A stretch of DNA of 53,569 bases from an uncultured Bacteroidales bacterium (GCA_902789725.1 CADAPC010000033.1:1-53569), one strand, 5' to 3'; numbered from the stretch's first letter, positions 34,456-43,519 are shown. Translations and numbers: made by a program. The notes: generated from the sequence alone by a model not told the origin.

Positions 34456-36426
34456 ATGATAGCATTAGCATTAACAATAATCCTCTCAACAGACACCATC
34501 GCCACCTCGTCACACACCATTGACGAGGTGGTAGTGGTATCGGCTGCAGGAGAAGGACGGAAACGGTCGGCGAAGGGGCTGGTGGCAAGCATCGACGAGC
34601 ATCTGGCGGAACTATCACACGTTAATCTGGTGAGACGAGGCTCCTATGCATGGGAACCTATGGTGAACAATATGCAGACGGAGCGTGTGGCGACGACTAT
34701 CGACGGCATGAAGATTTTCTATGCTTGCACGGACAAGATGGACCCGGTGACTTCGTATGTGGAGAGTAGCAACCTGCAGAGCATCTTGCTCAATTCGGGA
34801 TTGAACGGCAATCCGCAATCGACGGGCAACATCGGGGGCAGTCTCGACCTGAAACTGAGGAAGGCGGGATTCAATGCTGACCCTTTCCACCTAAACACGG
34901 ACATTGGCTACGAGACGAACGGACACTTGCAGGTGTATGGGGCTGATGCATCGTTTTCCACGCAACGCTTTTACACCAACGGGGGGGTGTTTTATCGTCA
35001 TGCCGACAACTACAAGGAAGGCGGTGGCAGGAAGGTGGAGTTCTCGCAGTTCGAGAAAGTGAACGCCTTTGCCAATGCAGGAGTGAAGCTGACCAACCGC
35101 AACATTGTGGAGGGCACTTTCATTTTCGACCGTGCCAACAATGTAGGTTATCCTGCCCTGAACATGGACGTGAAGAAGGCGGAGGCTTTCATCACTTCGT
35201 TGTCATACAAGCATTTGTTCACGCAGGGAGTCCTCAATTCGTGGGAGACAAAAGCATACTACAACCACATCACTCATGTGATGGACGACACCAAACGTCC
35301 CGATGTGGAAATCCACATGGACATGCCGGGCAAGAGCTGGACAAGCGGACTTTACAGCTTGCTCTCAGCATCAAATGGGCGGCACGATGTGCAGGCTAAC
35401 TACGACCTCTTCTACAACCGCCTATTTGCCGACATGACGATGTACCCAGGCGGAGCAGCACCCATGTATATGGTCACATGGCCCGATGTGGGCACACTGA
35501 ACACGGGATTGGCACTCACCGACCTCATCTCGCTCACCAACAGGCAGTGGCTGAAGGTGTCGGCAAAAGTCGCCTGGCAAACCCAACGGCTGAATGATGA
35601 TGAGGGCTATCATGCGCTGGAAGTGTTCTTTCCAGGCATGAAACAGCGTTATCAGCAGCTGACGGGGCGGGTAGCCATGAACCTTCAACACGCCACACCC
35701 ACCACCGAACTGAACATCGGAGCTGGTTGGGGAAGTCGCGCCCCAACGGTGACGGAGGCGTATGGCTACTATCTGAACAACACGTTCGACCAGTACGACT
35801 ACATTGGCAACCCACGGCTGAAGAACGAAAGTGCCATCGAACTGAACGCTGCCGCCAAATTCTCCATGTTCAATTCGCATTTATCAATTGCCATCGATGC
35901 CAACGCATTCTTCTTCTACAATTACATCATTGGGCAGTTTGAAAATCGCCTCTCGCCCATGACGGTGGACGCTGAAGGGGTGAAGGTGTATGGCAATCTC
36001 GACCACGCCAACATCGTCAACACCTCCTTTATCACCGAATGGAAGGCACTTTCTTGGCTGACTTGGAGCGCACGGCTCAGTTATGCCATCGGAAGGGATG
36101 AACAAGGCGACCCGCTGCCCCTCATCTCACCGTTCGCCTACTCTTCTGTCCTTGCATTCACCTACAAACGTCTGCAAGGAAGGGCAGAACTTCGTGGCAA
36201 CAGCCGACAGGTGAAGGCTGGAAGGAAATATGGCGAAACCCCCACTCCTGCTTGGGTCATCGGCAACATCAGCACACAATATGCTTTTTCCATCAATGGA
36301 CGAAGGCTTACTCTACGCGCTGGTGTGGAGAATGTGTTCGACAAACGCTATGCTACCTATTCCGACTGGTGCGACATTCCGCAAAAAGGTAGAAACATCT
36401 ATATGAACATCAATATCGAATTATGA
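34456..36426 (+). CDS. TonB-dependent receptor of the OprC/NosA copper type
   Basis: A 656-aa barrel without the SusC N-terminal domain. The TonB-box-like TIDEVVVVSAAGEG is at 21-34. The plug has DGMKIFYACTDKMDPVTSYVE, giving C91-x3-M95, and the barrel has HITHVMDD, giving H274-x-M276. CxxxM and HxM about 180 residues apart form the copper site of OprC (C143, M147, H323, M325), so I judge copper import likely, though no crystal-level check is possible here. It ends with a TonB-receptor C-terminus (NVFDKRYATYSDWCDIPQKGRNIYMNINIEL region). The stop codon overlaps the start of the symporter gene. Confidence 0.82.
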   Translation: MIALALTIILSTDTIATSSHTIDEVVVVSAAGEGRKRSAKGLVASIDEHLAELSHVNLVRRGSYAWEPMVNNMQTERVATTIDGMKIFYACTDKMDPVTSYVESSNLQSILLNSGLNGNPQSTGNIGGSLDLKLRKAGFNADPFHLNTDIGYETNGHLQVYGADASFSTQRFYTNGGVFYRHADNYKEGGGRKVEFSQFEKVNAFANAGVKLTNRNIVEGTFIFDRANNVGYPALNMDVKKAEAFITSLSYKHLFTQGVLNSWETKAYYNHITHVMDDTKRPDVEIHMDMPGKSWTSGLYSLLSASNGRHDVQANYDLFYNRLFADMTMYPGGAAPMYMVTWPDVGTLNTGLALTDLISLTNRQWLKVSAKVAWQTQRLNDDEGYHALEVFFPGMKQRYQQLTGRVAMNLQHATPTTELNIGAGWGSRAPTVTEAYGYYLNNTFDQYDYIGNPRLKNESAIELNAAAKFSMFNSHLSIAIDANAFFFYNYIIGQFENRLSPMTVDAEGVKVYGNLDHANIVNTSFITEWKALSWLTWSARLSYAIGRDEQGDPLPLISPFAYSSVLAFTYKRLQGRAELRGNSRQVKAGRKYGETPTPAWVIGNISTQYAFSINGRRLTLRAGVENVFDKRYATYSDWCDIPQKGRNIYMNINIEL

Positions 36427-37634
36427 AAAGCGTCATCATCTGGACAAGCGCGCTCCTCATTGGAGGCGTGCTCGGAGGGCTGGGCATCGACTGGCTGAAC
36501 GGGCTATTAGGATTCGTCGCTACGGCCTACACAAGGCTGTTCCAATTTGTAGCTGTGCCCACCATCGCCTTGGCTGTCATCACCACCCTCTCGTCGTTAG
36601 GAGGAAAGAGGGAGACAGGACACATTTTCCTCCACACACTCACTTACACGCTACTCACCACAGTGGCAGCCGCCGCTGTGGGGCTGGTGCTCTATCTCGT
36701 TATCGCCCCCGACAATCTGCCTGCTGAGGCCATTCCGAGCGGCCCCACTGACGAGAGTGAAAAACTTGGCAACGTAACCTACTACGACCACATCCTCAGC
36801 GTCATCCCCAACAATGCGGTGGAACCCTTCCTGAAGGGCAATGTGCTGAGCATCCTGCTCATCAGCGCAGCACTGGGATTGGCATTAGCAAGCCTGCAGA
36901 AGAACGAAAATGTGGAAACGCTCGTCCGTACAATTCACGGGGCGCAAGAAGTGCTCCATGCACTCATCCGTGCCCTCGTCTGGACACTACCCGTAGGCAT
37001 CGTGGCTTTCGCCGCAGGATTGTCGGCAGAGCTGTCTGCAGGAGTGGCTGTAGGTTCGATAGGCAAATACGTGGCAGTCATCTTGGGCGGCAACCTCATC
37101 CAGTTCTTCATCGTGCTGCCCCTCTTCCTGCTGATGAGAGGACTCAATCCTTGGAAAGTATTCAAGGCTATGTCGCCCGCTGTGCTCATGGCCCTCTTCA
37201 CCAAAAGTAGTGCCGCCACCCTGCCCGTCACGATGAGGTCGGCTGAAACGCGGCTGAAAGCACGGCACGAGGTGGCGCGGTTCGTCCTGCCCATCTGCAC
37301 CACCATCAACATGAATGGCTGCGCGGCTTTCATTCTGGTCACTTCACTCTATGTGATGCAGCACGGAGCTACGCCCCCCACTCTGCCCACCATGCTACTG
37401 TGGCTGCTCATCGCTGTAGTGTCGGCCATCGGCAATGCCGGAGTGCCTATGGGTTGTTATTTCCTCACACTCTCGCTGGTGGCTGGCACAGGTGCTCCCG
37501 TAGGCATCATGGGCATCATCCTGCCCATCTACACCCTCATCGACATGGTGGAGACGGCTGAAAACGTGTGGAGCGACTCCTGCGTGTGCGCTCTGGTGGA
37601 CAAGCAGGATGGTTCAAAGCCAGGCGAGGATTGA
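36423..37634 (+). CDS. Divergent dicarboxylate/amino acid:cation symporter (glutamate-transporter fold)
   Basis: A 403-aa inner-membrane protein of the DAACS family. Hairpin 1 is TKSSAATLPVTM, the TM7 motif NMDGT reads NMNGC (296-300), hairpin 2 reads GNAGVPMGCYF (337-347), and TM8 reads D374-MVE-T-AENVWSD385. Compared with GltPh, the Arg397 that binds the acidic side chain is Glu377 here, while D394, T398, N401 and D405 equivalents are kept. C300, M343, C345, C387 and C389 cluster near the substrate and sodium sites. Acidic amino acids are therefore unlikely substrates. Translation is coupled (ATGA) to the copper-type receptor, so a cation, metal complex or thiol compound is proposed. Confidence 0.85.
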   Translation: MKSVIIWTSALLIGGVLGGLGIDWLNGLLGFVATAYTRLFQFVAVPTIALAVITTLSSLGGKRETGHIFLHTLTYTLLTTVAAAAVGLVLYLVIAPDNLPAEAIPSGPTDESEKLGNVTYYDHILSVIPNNAVEPFLKGNVLSILLISAALGLALASLQKNENVETLVRTIHGAQEVLHALIRALVWTLPVGIVAFAAGLSAELSAGVAVGSIGKYVAVILGGNLIQFFIVLPLFLLMRGLNPWKVFKAMSPAVLMALFTKSSAATLPVTMRSAETRLKARHEVARFVLPICTTINMNGCAAFILVTSLYVMQHGATPPTLPTMLLWLLIAVVSAIGNAGVPMGCYFLTLSLVAGTGAPVGIMGIILPIYTLIDMVETAENVWSDSCVCALVDKQDGSKPGED

Positions 37635-37692
37635 AGCGGCGCATCCTCGCCCCCCGTTTTTTTGATGGAAAAAGAGCGGGGAAAGAAAAAAG

Positions 37693-38300
37693 TTGAAAAA
37701 AATTCGGTTCAGGGAATACTATGGACGTGGAGGAAACGACATCCTTCTCGACCAGCAGGGACACCAGTATAAGTGCCGCGGCGTCATGGATTACCCCAAC
37801 GACCACCTCTTCTGGCTTGAAGGCTATCCGGGGGACTATTTCGCCTATACACTCATCTTCGACCCCCTTCCACTCAACGTCAAGTCCTTCACATACGTTG
37901 TGCCCGAGGGCGAACCCTTCAGCGCATGGGGGGCAAACTGGAACGGTGAAGTAATCACCGACCTCCGCGTACAGGACTTACGGCAGAACCAGCATCTCTT
38001 TGAATACCAACCACGCAGGATAGTGAAGCAGCCCACCAACTTCGCATATTCAACAAACAAATTCTACTCACTCGTCAACAAAAGCACGGGCGCAAAACTG
38101 GGCGTATCGTTCGACTACAACATCCATGCCAGTGCTTATCGGGAGTCGGCACCGTCACCATTATCAACAAAGCTACGGGCCGCTGTGTTGACTTGGCTGG
38201 CGGGGAAACGAAGGAGGGCGCTGCTGTGTTCAGTTATGACATCAACAATGACTCGCAGCGCAATACCAACCAGAAATGGGTGATTGTAGATGCCGAATAA
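37693..38300 (+). pseudogene. Frameshifted ricin-type lectin-like gene
   Basis: A first frame from TTG 37693 gives about 150 residues without signal peptide (YYGRGGNDILLDQQGHQYKCRGVMDY ... FYSLVNKSTGAKLGVSFDYN). Near 38130-38160 coding sense moves to another frame, which continues GTVTIINKATGRCVDLAGG, EGAAVFSYDINND, NQKWVIVDAE-stop at 38300, a typical ricin-B-lectin end (QxW motif). The N-terminus also looks cut. It lies 58 nt after the symporter gene and seems a decaying fragment of an exported carbohydrate-binding protein. Confidence 0.6.
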
Positions 38301-38449
38301 CCCCATCTCTCAAACGGAGTATTTTTGAAACTCATAAGCTCTCAAGTCTGTAAGCCGCGAACAGGCATGCACCGCAGCAATAGACCATCATACCCATAAG
38401 GAATTAAAGATTAGTTTAGTAAATTTTGATTAAGACCTATAGGCACTGA

Positions 38450-38482
38450 AGCCCCTCCGCGTCGTGATGACACGGCGGGGCT
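38450..38482. terminator. GC-rich hairpin between converging units
   Basis: AGCCCCTCCGCGT (38450-38462) pairs with ACACGGCGGGGCT (38470-38482) at 11 of 13 positions. There is no clear T-run, so termination is tentative. It sits between the ricin pseudogene and the converging K+ channel gene. Confidence 0.4.
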
Positions 38483-38577
38483 GCTCGTAGAACAAGGTAA
38501 GTACCCCCCGTAAACACTTATTGGCTCTACGCCGCAACGGTACGAAAAAAAGACGGAACAATGAAACACGGGGATTG

Positions 38578-39405
38578 TCAGAGCCGCTCGCCGCAGTGCT
38601 TGCAGTAGTTGGCCTTGAGGTCGGTCTTCTCGTTGCAGCGAGGGCAGCGCCCATTCTTTCCCTTGCGTTTGGTCTCGTCTATCATGGTGGCAGAAACGAT
38701 GCCTGTAGGCACAGCGATGATGGTGTAACCCAGAATCATGACAACGCCCGAGAGGAACCGCCCCATAAGCGTAACAGGGGTGATGTCGCCATAGCCAACT
38801 GTGGTGAGGGTGACGATGGCCCAATAGATGCTGGTGCCGATGTCGGTGAACTGGGTGCCAGGCTGCCCACCTTCCACCATGAACATGAGGGTGCCGAGAA
38901 TGGTGACCAGGATGAGAATGAAGAGGAAATAGACGGCAATTTTGCGCAAGCTCAACTTGATGCTCTGCAGCAGAAGGTAGCCCTCGTTGATGAACGAGAA
39001 GAGTTTGAGCACACGAAAGATGCGAATGAGGCGGAACATGCGCAGAATGAAGAAGTAGCGTGCTGAGGCAAAACAGGGGATGAAGGAAAGGTAGAGCGGC
39101 AAGGTGGCCATGAGGTCGATGATGCCGAAGAAGCTAAGTGCATATTCTCTGCGGCTGGGGGAGCAATAGAGCCGCAACACATATTCGATGGTGAAGAAGA
39201 ATGTGAGGACATACTCAAGAACGGTGAGCACGTCCTTGAAACGTCCCATCACGGCAGGTTTCGTCTCAACAAAAGCGACGATGAGACTCAGAATGATAGC
39301 CAGCATAACGGCGATGTCGAACACTTTACCCGCATGGGTGTCGGAATTGAACACGATGTCACGAAGCCTTGGCTTGTCCTTCAGTAATGCTATTAACCTT
39401 TTCAT
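38578..39405 (-). CDS. Voltage-gated-type potassium channel with zinc-ribbon tail
   Basis: A 275-aa inner-membrane channel. It has the six-helix layout: S1 near 30-50, S4-like RMFRLIRIFRVLKLF with spaced Arg near 125-140, pore helix and selectivity filter TLTTVGYGDITP near 208-218, and S6 near 225-250. The cytoplasmic C-terminus is a small zinc ribbon, CPRC-x12-CKHCG, unusual for such channels but common in Bacteroidetes members. Start MKRLIALLKDKPRLRDIVF is chosen because the longer open frame upstream runs through promoter and repeat sequence. Confidence 0.9.
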   Translation of the reverse strand: MKRLIALLKDKPRLRDIVFNSDTHAGKVFDIAVMLAIILSLIVAFVETKPAVMGRFKDVLTVLEYVLTFFFTIEYVLRLYCSPSRREYALSFFGIIDLMATLPLYLSFIPCFASARYFFILRMFRLIRIFRVLKLFSFINEGYLLLQSIKLSLRKIAVYFLFILILVTILGTLMFMVEGGQPGTQFTDIGTSIYWAIVTLTTVGYGDITPVTLMGRFLSGVVMILGYTIIAVPTGIVSATMIDETKRKGKNGRCPRCNEKTDLKANYCKHCGERL

Positions 39406-39410
39406 GACTG

Positions 39411-39441
39411 CAAAGTTACGGATAAGTGAGCACAAAGCAAA
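39411..39441 (-). promoter_or_regulatory. Promoter of the K+ channel gene, nearly leaderless
   Basis: On the minus strand TTTG (39441-39438) is followed after 19 nt by TAACTTTG (39418-39411). The start codon is at 39405-39403, only 5 nt after the box, so the transcript would start at or next to the ATG. Confidence 0.65.
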
Positions 39442-39473
39442 ATGAAAAAACACTTTTTTGCATTTTGCTTTGT
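39432..39473. repeat. 13-bp inverted repeat behind the channel promoter
   Basis: ACAAAGCAAAATG (39432-39444) and CATTTTGCTTTGT (39461-39473), perfect, with a 16-nt spacer. It includes the -33 element. The word GTTACGGATAAGT also recurs at 39415 and about 39503. Confidence 0.65.
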
Positions 39474-39601
39474 CGAACGCAAGTAACTTGGGCGAAGCCA
39501 ACGTTACGGATAAGTTCGGAAAAACAAAATTTATTGGGGTTTTTCCGAACATTTCCCCACTACCCTTTTCTTTTTTCTTCGCTGGAGAGATAAATTTCAA
39601 A

Positions 39602-39685
39602 ACTTTCAAAATAAAATTTGAAAGTTGCAAAATATTTTTTGAAAGTTTCAAATTATTTTTTCAAACTTTCAAAATATTTTTACAT
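39602..39685. repeat. Four tandem 21-bp AT-rich units
   Basis: Units start at 39602, 39623, 39644 and 39665, each close to A(C/G)TTTCAAAATATTTTTTGAA. Length is exactly 21 bp each time, so a 7-residue periodic peptide appears in one frame, but no start or neighbouring coding sequence supports a gene. The rest of 39406-39963 holds only promoters and repeats. Confidence 0.75.
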
Positions 39686-39914
39686 AAGGGGCAAAAAAGA
39701 TAAACCCAAGGAACAAAAGCGATATTCCAAGGGAAGCAAATTCTTTCCGCACGCAGTTGCCGCAGAAAACCCTCTGCGCGAAAAAGTACTGCGAGCTGAA
39801 GGGGAAAGCTACAGAATGCTCCCGAAAATGAAAAATGCCCCTCTAACTTCTTAAAAATTCACCCCAAATTCACGTTTTTTGCGGAGACAGACGTGCGATT
39901 TGATATTTTTATAG

Positions 39915-39922
39915 TAGCTTTG
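39915..39922 (+). promoter_or_regulatory. Probable -7 box of the histidine kinase gene
   Basis: TAGCTTTG lies 41 nt before the kinase ATG. No good TTTG is found at the -33 distance. Confidence 0.45.
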
Positions 39923-39963
39923 CACGCTATTAACTTCGATTTAATTTGTTTGGGCAAAAAATA

Positions 39964-41115
39964 ATGAAAACACTGCAAGACTTTTTTACGGACAACCACA
40001 TGGACGAGGTGTTGCACTCGCTCAACACCATTCCTTGGCACTTTGATTTTCAGCAGAATGTCATCACTTCGAACTTGTCCTACATCGACACAAGATACAC
40101 GAACGGACTTTCTTTCCATCAGCTGAGTTTTGAGCAATTCACCGAGGCTATACTCCCTGAATTTCGCGAAGAAATGCTGGAAATCTACAGCCGCGTGAAA
40201 AATGGGCTCACAACGCATGCCAGCATAGAAATGAGGATGAGGATTGGCGAAAGCCAGTTGCCTGTATGGGTGGAGGTCAACATTGTAGCTAAAGAGAAGG
40301 GCGAGGGAGGCCTGGTGGCCAAGGCTGTGGGGAGCGCCACCATCATCCAAGAAAGAAAAGAAGCCGAAATTGTGATGCTGAGGGCACAGCGGAAAGCTGA
40401 ACAGGCCAACATGATTAAGACGAATTTCCTGTCGAACATGACTCACGAGTTCCGCACGCCGCTCAATGCCATCCTGGGGTTCTCAACCATCATGGCACAC
40501 AGCACCACCATCGAGGAGCGCATGCAATGCCTTGGAGCCATACAAACCAGCGGTTCGCAGCTGATACAGATGATTGAGGATGTCATAGAACTGTCGAAAC
40601 TGGAAGCCAACGAGGTGGAGCTGCGTCGCAACCTGATTGACCTCAACATCCTGCTGGAAAAATCGGTGGAAGAGGCCAAACCCATGAGAAAGCCCGCTGT
40701 GACAATGAGCTACCACAACACCGAGGTGCCCATCATCCTGCATGGCGACGAGGCGAAAATCATGCTGGTGATGAAGCAGATACTGGACAATGCCTGCAAA
40801 TTTACGGAACAAGGTACCATAGACGTGTATTGCCACAAGAGCAGCGAAAATGCCGTAGTGACTATACAGGACACGGGGGCAGGAATGAGCAGCGAAACCA
40901 TCCACCACATGTTCGACCGCTTTTACAAGGGCAACACCTTCGTGCCAGGCACAGGATTGGGCATGAGCGTGGTGAGAGGGCTGGTGGAACTCTGGAACGG
41001 CACCATCAAGGTGGACAGCAAACAGAACAAAGGCACATCCGTCACCTTCACCATCCCGCTGCATGCGTTCTTCTTCCAGAACCGCACACAGCAAGAAGTG
41101 AAGTACCATTTCTGA
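39964..41115 (+). CDS. Soluble sensor histidine kinase
   Basis: A 383-aa kinase from ATG 39964 (MKTLQDFFTDNHMDEV). Residues about 15-140 form a PAS-like sensor with no membrane segment, so the signal is cytoplasmic. The phospho-acceptor region is SNMTHEFRTPLNAILGFS near 160, followed by the ATPase domain: QILDNACKFTEQG (N box), DTGAGM (G1), FYKGNTFVPGTGLGMSVV (F and G2 boxes). No response regulator is adjacent; its partner must be elsewhere in the genome. Confidence 0.92.
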   Translation: MKTLQDFFTDNHMDEVLHSLNTIPWHFDFQQNVITSNLSYIDTRYTNGLSFHQLSFEQFTEAILPEFREEMLEIYSRVKNGLTTHASIEMRMRIGESQLPVWVEVNIVAKEKGEGGLVAKAVGSATIIQERKEAEIVMLRAQRKAEQANMIKTNFLSNMTHEFRTPLNAILGFSTIMAHSTTIEERMQCLGAIQTSGSQLIQMIEDVIELSKLEANEVELRRNLIDLNILLEKSVEEAKPMRKPAVTMSYHNTEVPIILHGDEAKIMLVMKQILDNACKFTEQGTIDVYCHKSSENAVVTIQDTGAGMSSETIHHMFDRFYKGNTFVPGTGLGMSVVRGLVELWNGTIKVDSKQNKGTSVTFTIPLHAFFFQNRTQQEVKYHF

Positions 41116-41309
41116 AGGGAGAAGAACCTGCGTAGCGAAAAGGGATGAAAAGAGGGTCCTGTTCCAAGAGTAAGAAGATTTGTTCATTTCTTACGCCGAA
41201 AGAACACAGGGCTTTGCACACCTTTTTGGGGAGGTGTGCATTTTCCCCTCCCATTTTTTACACACAAAGAAGATGTATGTGTAAAATGCTCATCTTTATA
41301 TGTTTTTTA

Positions 41310-41341
41310 TTTGCCCAAACCACAAATTGTTGGTAATTTTG
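41310..41341 (+). promoter_or_regulatory. Promoter of the acyl-CoA ligase/oxidoreductase operon
   Basis: TTTG (41310-41313), 20 nt, TAATTTTG (41334-41341), a near-consensus match. The leader would be about 165 nt. The remainder of 41116-41511 shows no gene. Confidence 0.7.
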
Positions 41342-41511
41342 AACTCGAAAACTGCGCATCTTGCAAAGAGTGTGCATTTTTAGGCACTGACAAACACATT
41401 GGAAAGGACATCATATATTTCAGTACAGCAATCCACAACCAATCAGTACCCTAATATATATAAATATGTGTGCACGCTCTGCCTGAGGCTAACAGAAAGA
41501 GACAAACTGAT

Positions 41512-43188
41512 ATGACCAACACAATGCTTGACAGGTTTCTGAAACAGTCAACCTTCACTTCACAGGAGGATTTCGAGAAGAACTTCGAGTTCATCATTCC
41601 CGAAAACTTCAACTTTGCCTACGACGTGATGGACGTATGGGCAGAAGAAACACCCGACCGCTTGGCGCTGCTGTGGTGTAACGACAAGGGAATAGAACGC
41701 CGATTCACCTTTGCCGACATACGTCGCGAATCGAACAAAGTGGCATCCTACTTACAGTCCTTGGGCATCGGGAAGGGAGACTTCGTGATGCTCATCATGA
41801 AACGCCGCTACCAATTCTGGTTCACCATGCTGGCTCTGCACAAACTTGGAGCCGTAGCCATTCCCGCATCGTTCTTGCTGACCAAGAAGGACATCGTGTA
41901 TCGCGTGAAGGCTGCTGGCGTGAAAGCAATTGTGGCAACGGGCGACCCCGAAATTCTGCAGCACATCAACGAGGCTCATGCCGAATTTCCTGCACTGAAA
42001 CACCGCATCAGCATAGGCCCTGTAGTGCCTGAAGGATGGGACAATTTCAAGGCTGGCGTGAAAGTGTCGCCTGAATACAAGAAGGAGCGCGTGACAAAGT
42101 CGTCGGATTATCTGCTCATGTACTTCACCTCAGGCACGAACGGACAGCCCAAGATGGCCATCCACGACCACACCTATCCATTGGGACACATCGGCACAGG
42201 AGCCTATTGGCACGACCTGCACATGGGCAGCTTGCACCTGACGGTGGCCGACACGGGGTGGGCAAAGGCCACTTGGGGAAAAATGTATGGGCAATGGATA
42301 GCTGGCGCCACCCTGTTTGTCTATGACCACGAAAAGTTTCACGCAGCCGACATTCTGGAGAAAGTGGGACAGTATCGCATCACCAGCTTCTGCGCCCCTC
42401 CCACCATCTACCGCTTCATGATTCGCGAGGACTTGAGCCGTTTCGACCTCAGTTCGCTGGAGCATGTCACAACTGCAGGCGAGGCACTCAATTCGGCCGT
42501 CTATGACAAGTTCATGGAAATTACGGGATTGGAAATCAAGGAAGGCTTTGGACAGAGCGAAGGAACCTGCCTGATTGCTACCACACCTTGGATGAAGACG
42601 AAACCTGGGTCGATGGGCAAGCCAATGCCGCAATATGACATCCACCTGCTGAAGAACGACCTGACTGAAGCGGAAGTGGGCGAAGAAGGGCAAATAGCCA
42701 TCCGTACCGATGTGAAAAAGCCAATCGGATTGTGTGTGGAATACTACCGCAACCCTGAAGCCACCCACAAAGCTTGGCACGACGGCTATTACTTCACAGG
42801 CGATTTGGCCTACAAGGACGAGGATGGATACTTCTGGTTTGTGGGACGCGCCGACGACGTGATCAAATCCAGCGGCTACAGGATAGGCCCGTTCGAAGTA
42901 GAAAGTGCTTTGATGACCCACCCTGCCGTAGTGGAATGCGCCATCACAGGAGTGCCCGACGACATCCGAGGCATGGTGGTGAAAGCCACCATCGTGCTGG
43001 GCAAAGAATGGAAGGACAAGGCTGGAGAAGACTTGGTGAAGGAGCTACAAGACCACGTGAAAAAAACTACCGCCCCCTACAAATACCCCCGCGTGGTAGA
43101 GTTTGTCGATGAATTGCCTAAAACCCATTCAGGCAAAATTCGCCGTGTGGAAATCAGGGAGAACGATGCCAAGAAAGCAAAAGCATGA
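41512..43188 (+). CDS. AMP-forming acyl-CoA synthetase (acetyl-CoA synthetase-like)
   Basis: A 558-aa ligase that would activate a short or aromatic carboxylic acid to its CoA ester using ATP. ATG 41512 (MTNTMLDRF) is preferred to an upstream GTG. Motifs: the phosphate loop YFTSGTNGQPKMAIHDH near 205-221, GFGQSEGTCLIATT, the GYYFTGDLAYKDEDGYFWFVGRADDVIKSSGYRIGP adenylation core, and the catalytic lysine in KTHSGKIRRVEIR near the C-terminus. It resembles the medium-chain/MACS type. The neighbouring genes make 2-oxoacid:ferredoxin oxidoreductase, so acids such as isovalerate, isobutyrate or phenylacetate are likely substrates. Confidence 0.92.
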   Translation: MTNTMLDRFLKQSTFTSQEDFEKNFEFIIPENFNFAYDVMDVWAEETPDRLALLWCNDKGIERRFTFADIRRESNKVASYLQSLGIGKGDFVMLIMKRRYQFWFTMLALHKLGAVAIPASFLLTKKDIVYRVKAAGVKAIVATGDPEILQHINEAHAEFPALKHRISIGPVVPEGWDNFKAGVKVSPEYKKERVTKSSDYLLMYFTSGTNGQPKMAIHDHTYPLGHIGTGAYWHDLHMGSLHLTVADTGWAKATWGKMYGQWIAGATLFVYDHEKFHAADILEKVGQYRITSFCAPPTIYRFMIREDLSRFDLSSLEHVTTAGEALNSAVYDKFMEITGLEIKEGFGQSEGTCLIATTPWMKTKPGSMGKPMPQYDIHLLKNDLTEAEVGEEGQIAIRTDVKKPIGLCVEYYRNPEATHKAWHDGYYFTGDLAYKDEDGYFWFVGRADDVIKSSGYRIGPFEVESALMTHPAVVECAITGVPDDIRGMVVKATIVLGKEWKDKAGEDLVKELQDHVKKTTAPYKYPRVVEFVDELPKTHSGKIRRVEIRENDAKKAKA

Positions 43189-43364
43189 GCGAAGCTGACT
43201 GGATTGCCAAAGGAAAGGAGGCATACGCCCGAATGGATTGGAAGGAGTGTCTTGACTCATACTCCGAAGCCATCAAGCTCAATCCCCAATCAGAAGCTGT
43301 GGAGCTGCGTAAAATGGCAATGAGCATCATTGAGTTCTACAACAAGGACCAGTACAATCCGTAG
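43185..43364 (+). CDS. Mini TPR-like protein
   Basis: A 59-aa protein whose ATG overlaps the ligase stop codon (ATGA), a sign of coupled translation. The sequence (WIAKGKEAYARMDWKECLDS, YSEAIKLNPQSEAVELRKMA) is one tetratricopeptide-like helical pair plus a third helix. It probably aids assembly or partner binding of the ligase or the oxidoreductase. The role is inferred only from position. Confidence 0.75.
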   Translation: MSEADWIAKGKEAYARMDWKECLDSYSEAIKLNPQSEAVELRKMAMSIIEFYNKDQYNP

Positions 43365-43454
43365 CACAGCCACCACCCTCACCCACCCTGTAAGGAGAGA
43401 GTGTGTGTGGAGCAACAAACAGACAACAATAAAAAAACAACAATATTAATAACA

Positions 43455-43519
43455 AGTAGAATTCTCCCCACCAACATTCTACTCTTCCCCATCGATGGGG
43501 GAGCGGGGAGGGGGTCTAT
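43455..43519 (+). repeat. Leader repeat copy A, before the ferredoxin subunit
   Basis: AGTAGAAT ... ATTCTACT hairpin arms, then CTTCCCCATCGATGGGGGAG and a purine tract GGGGAGGGGGTCTAT that abuts the ATG at 43520. Copies B and C at 44950 and 45845 have the same order and also abut start codons. The G-rich tract could serve as ribosome site, pairing with the C-rich arm when folded. Confidence 0.75.

Noticed and set aside
34456..36426. Heme receptor (HmuR-like) reading of the TonB receptor
   Set aside because: The size fits, but the CxxxM and HxM pair at OprC spacing favours copper, and the lipoprotein is YtkA-like, not HmuY-like.
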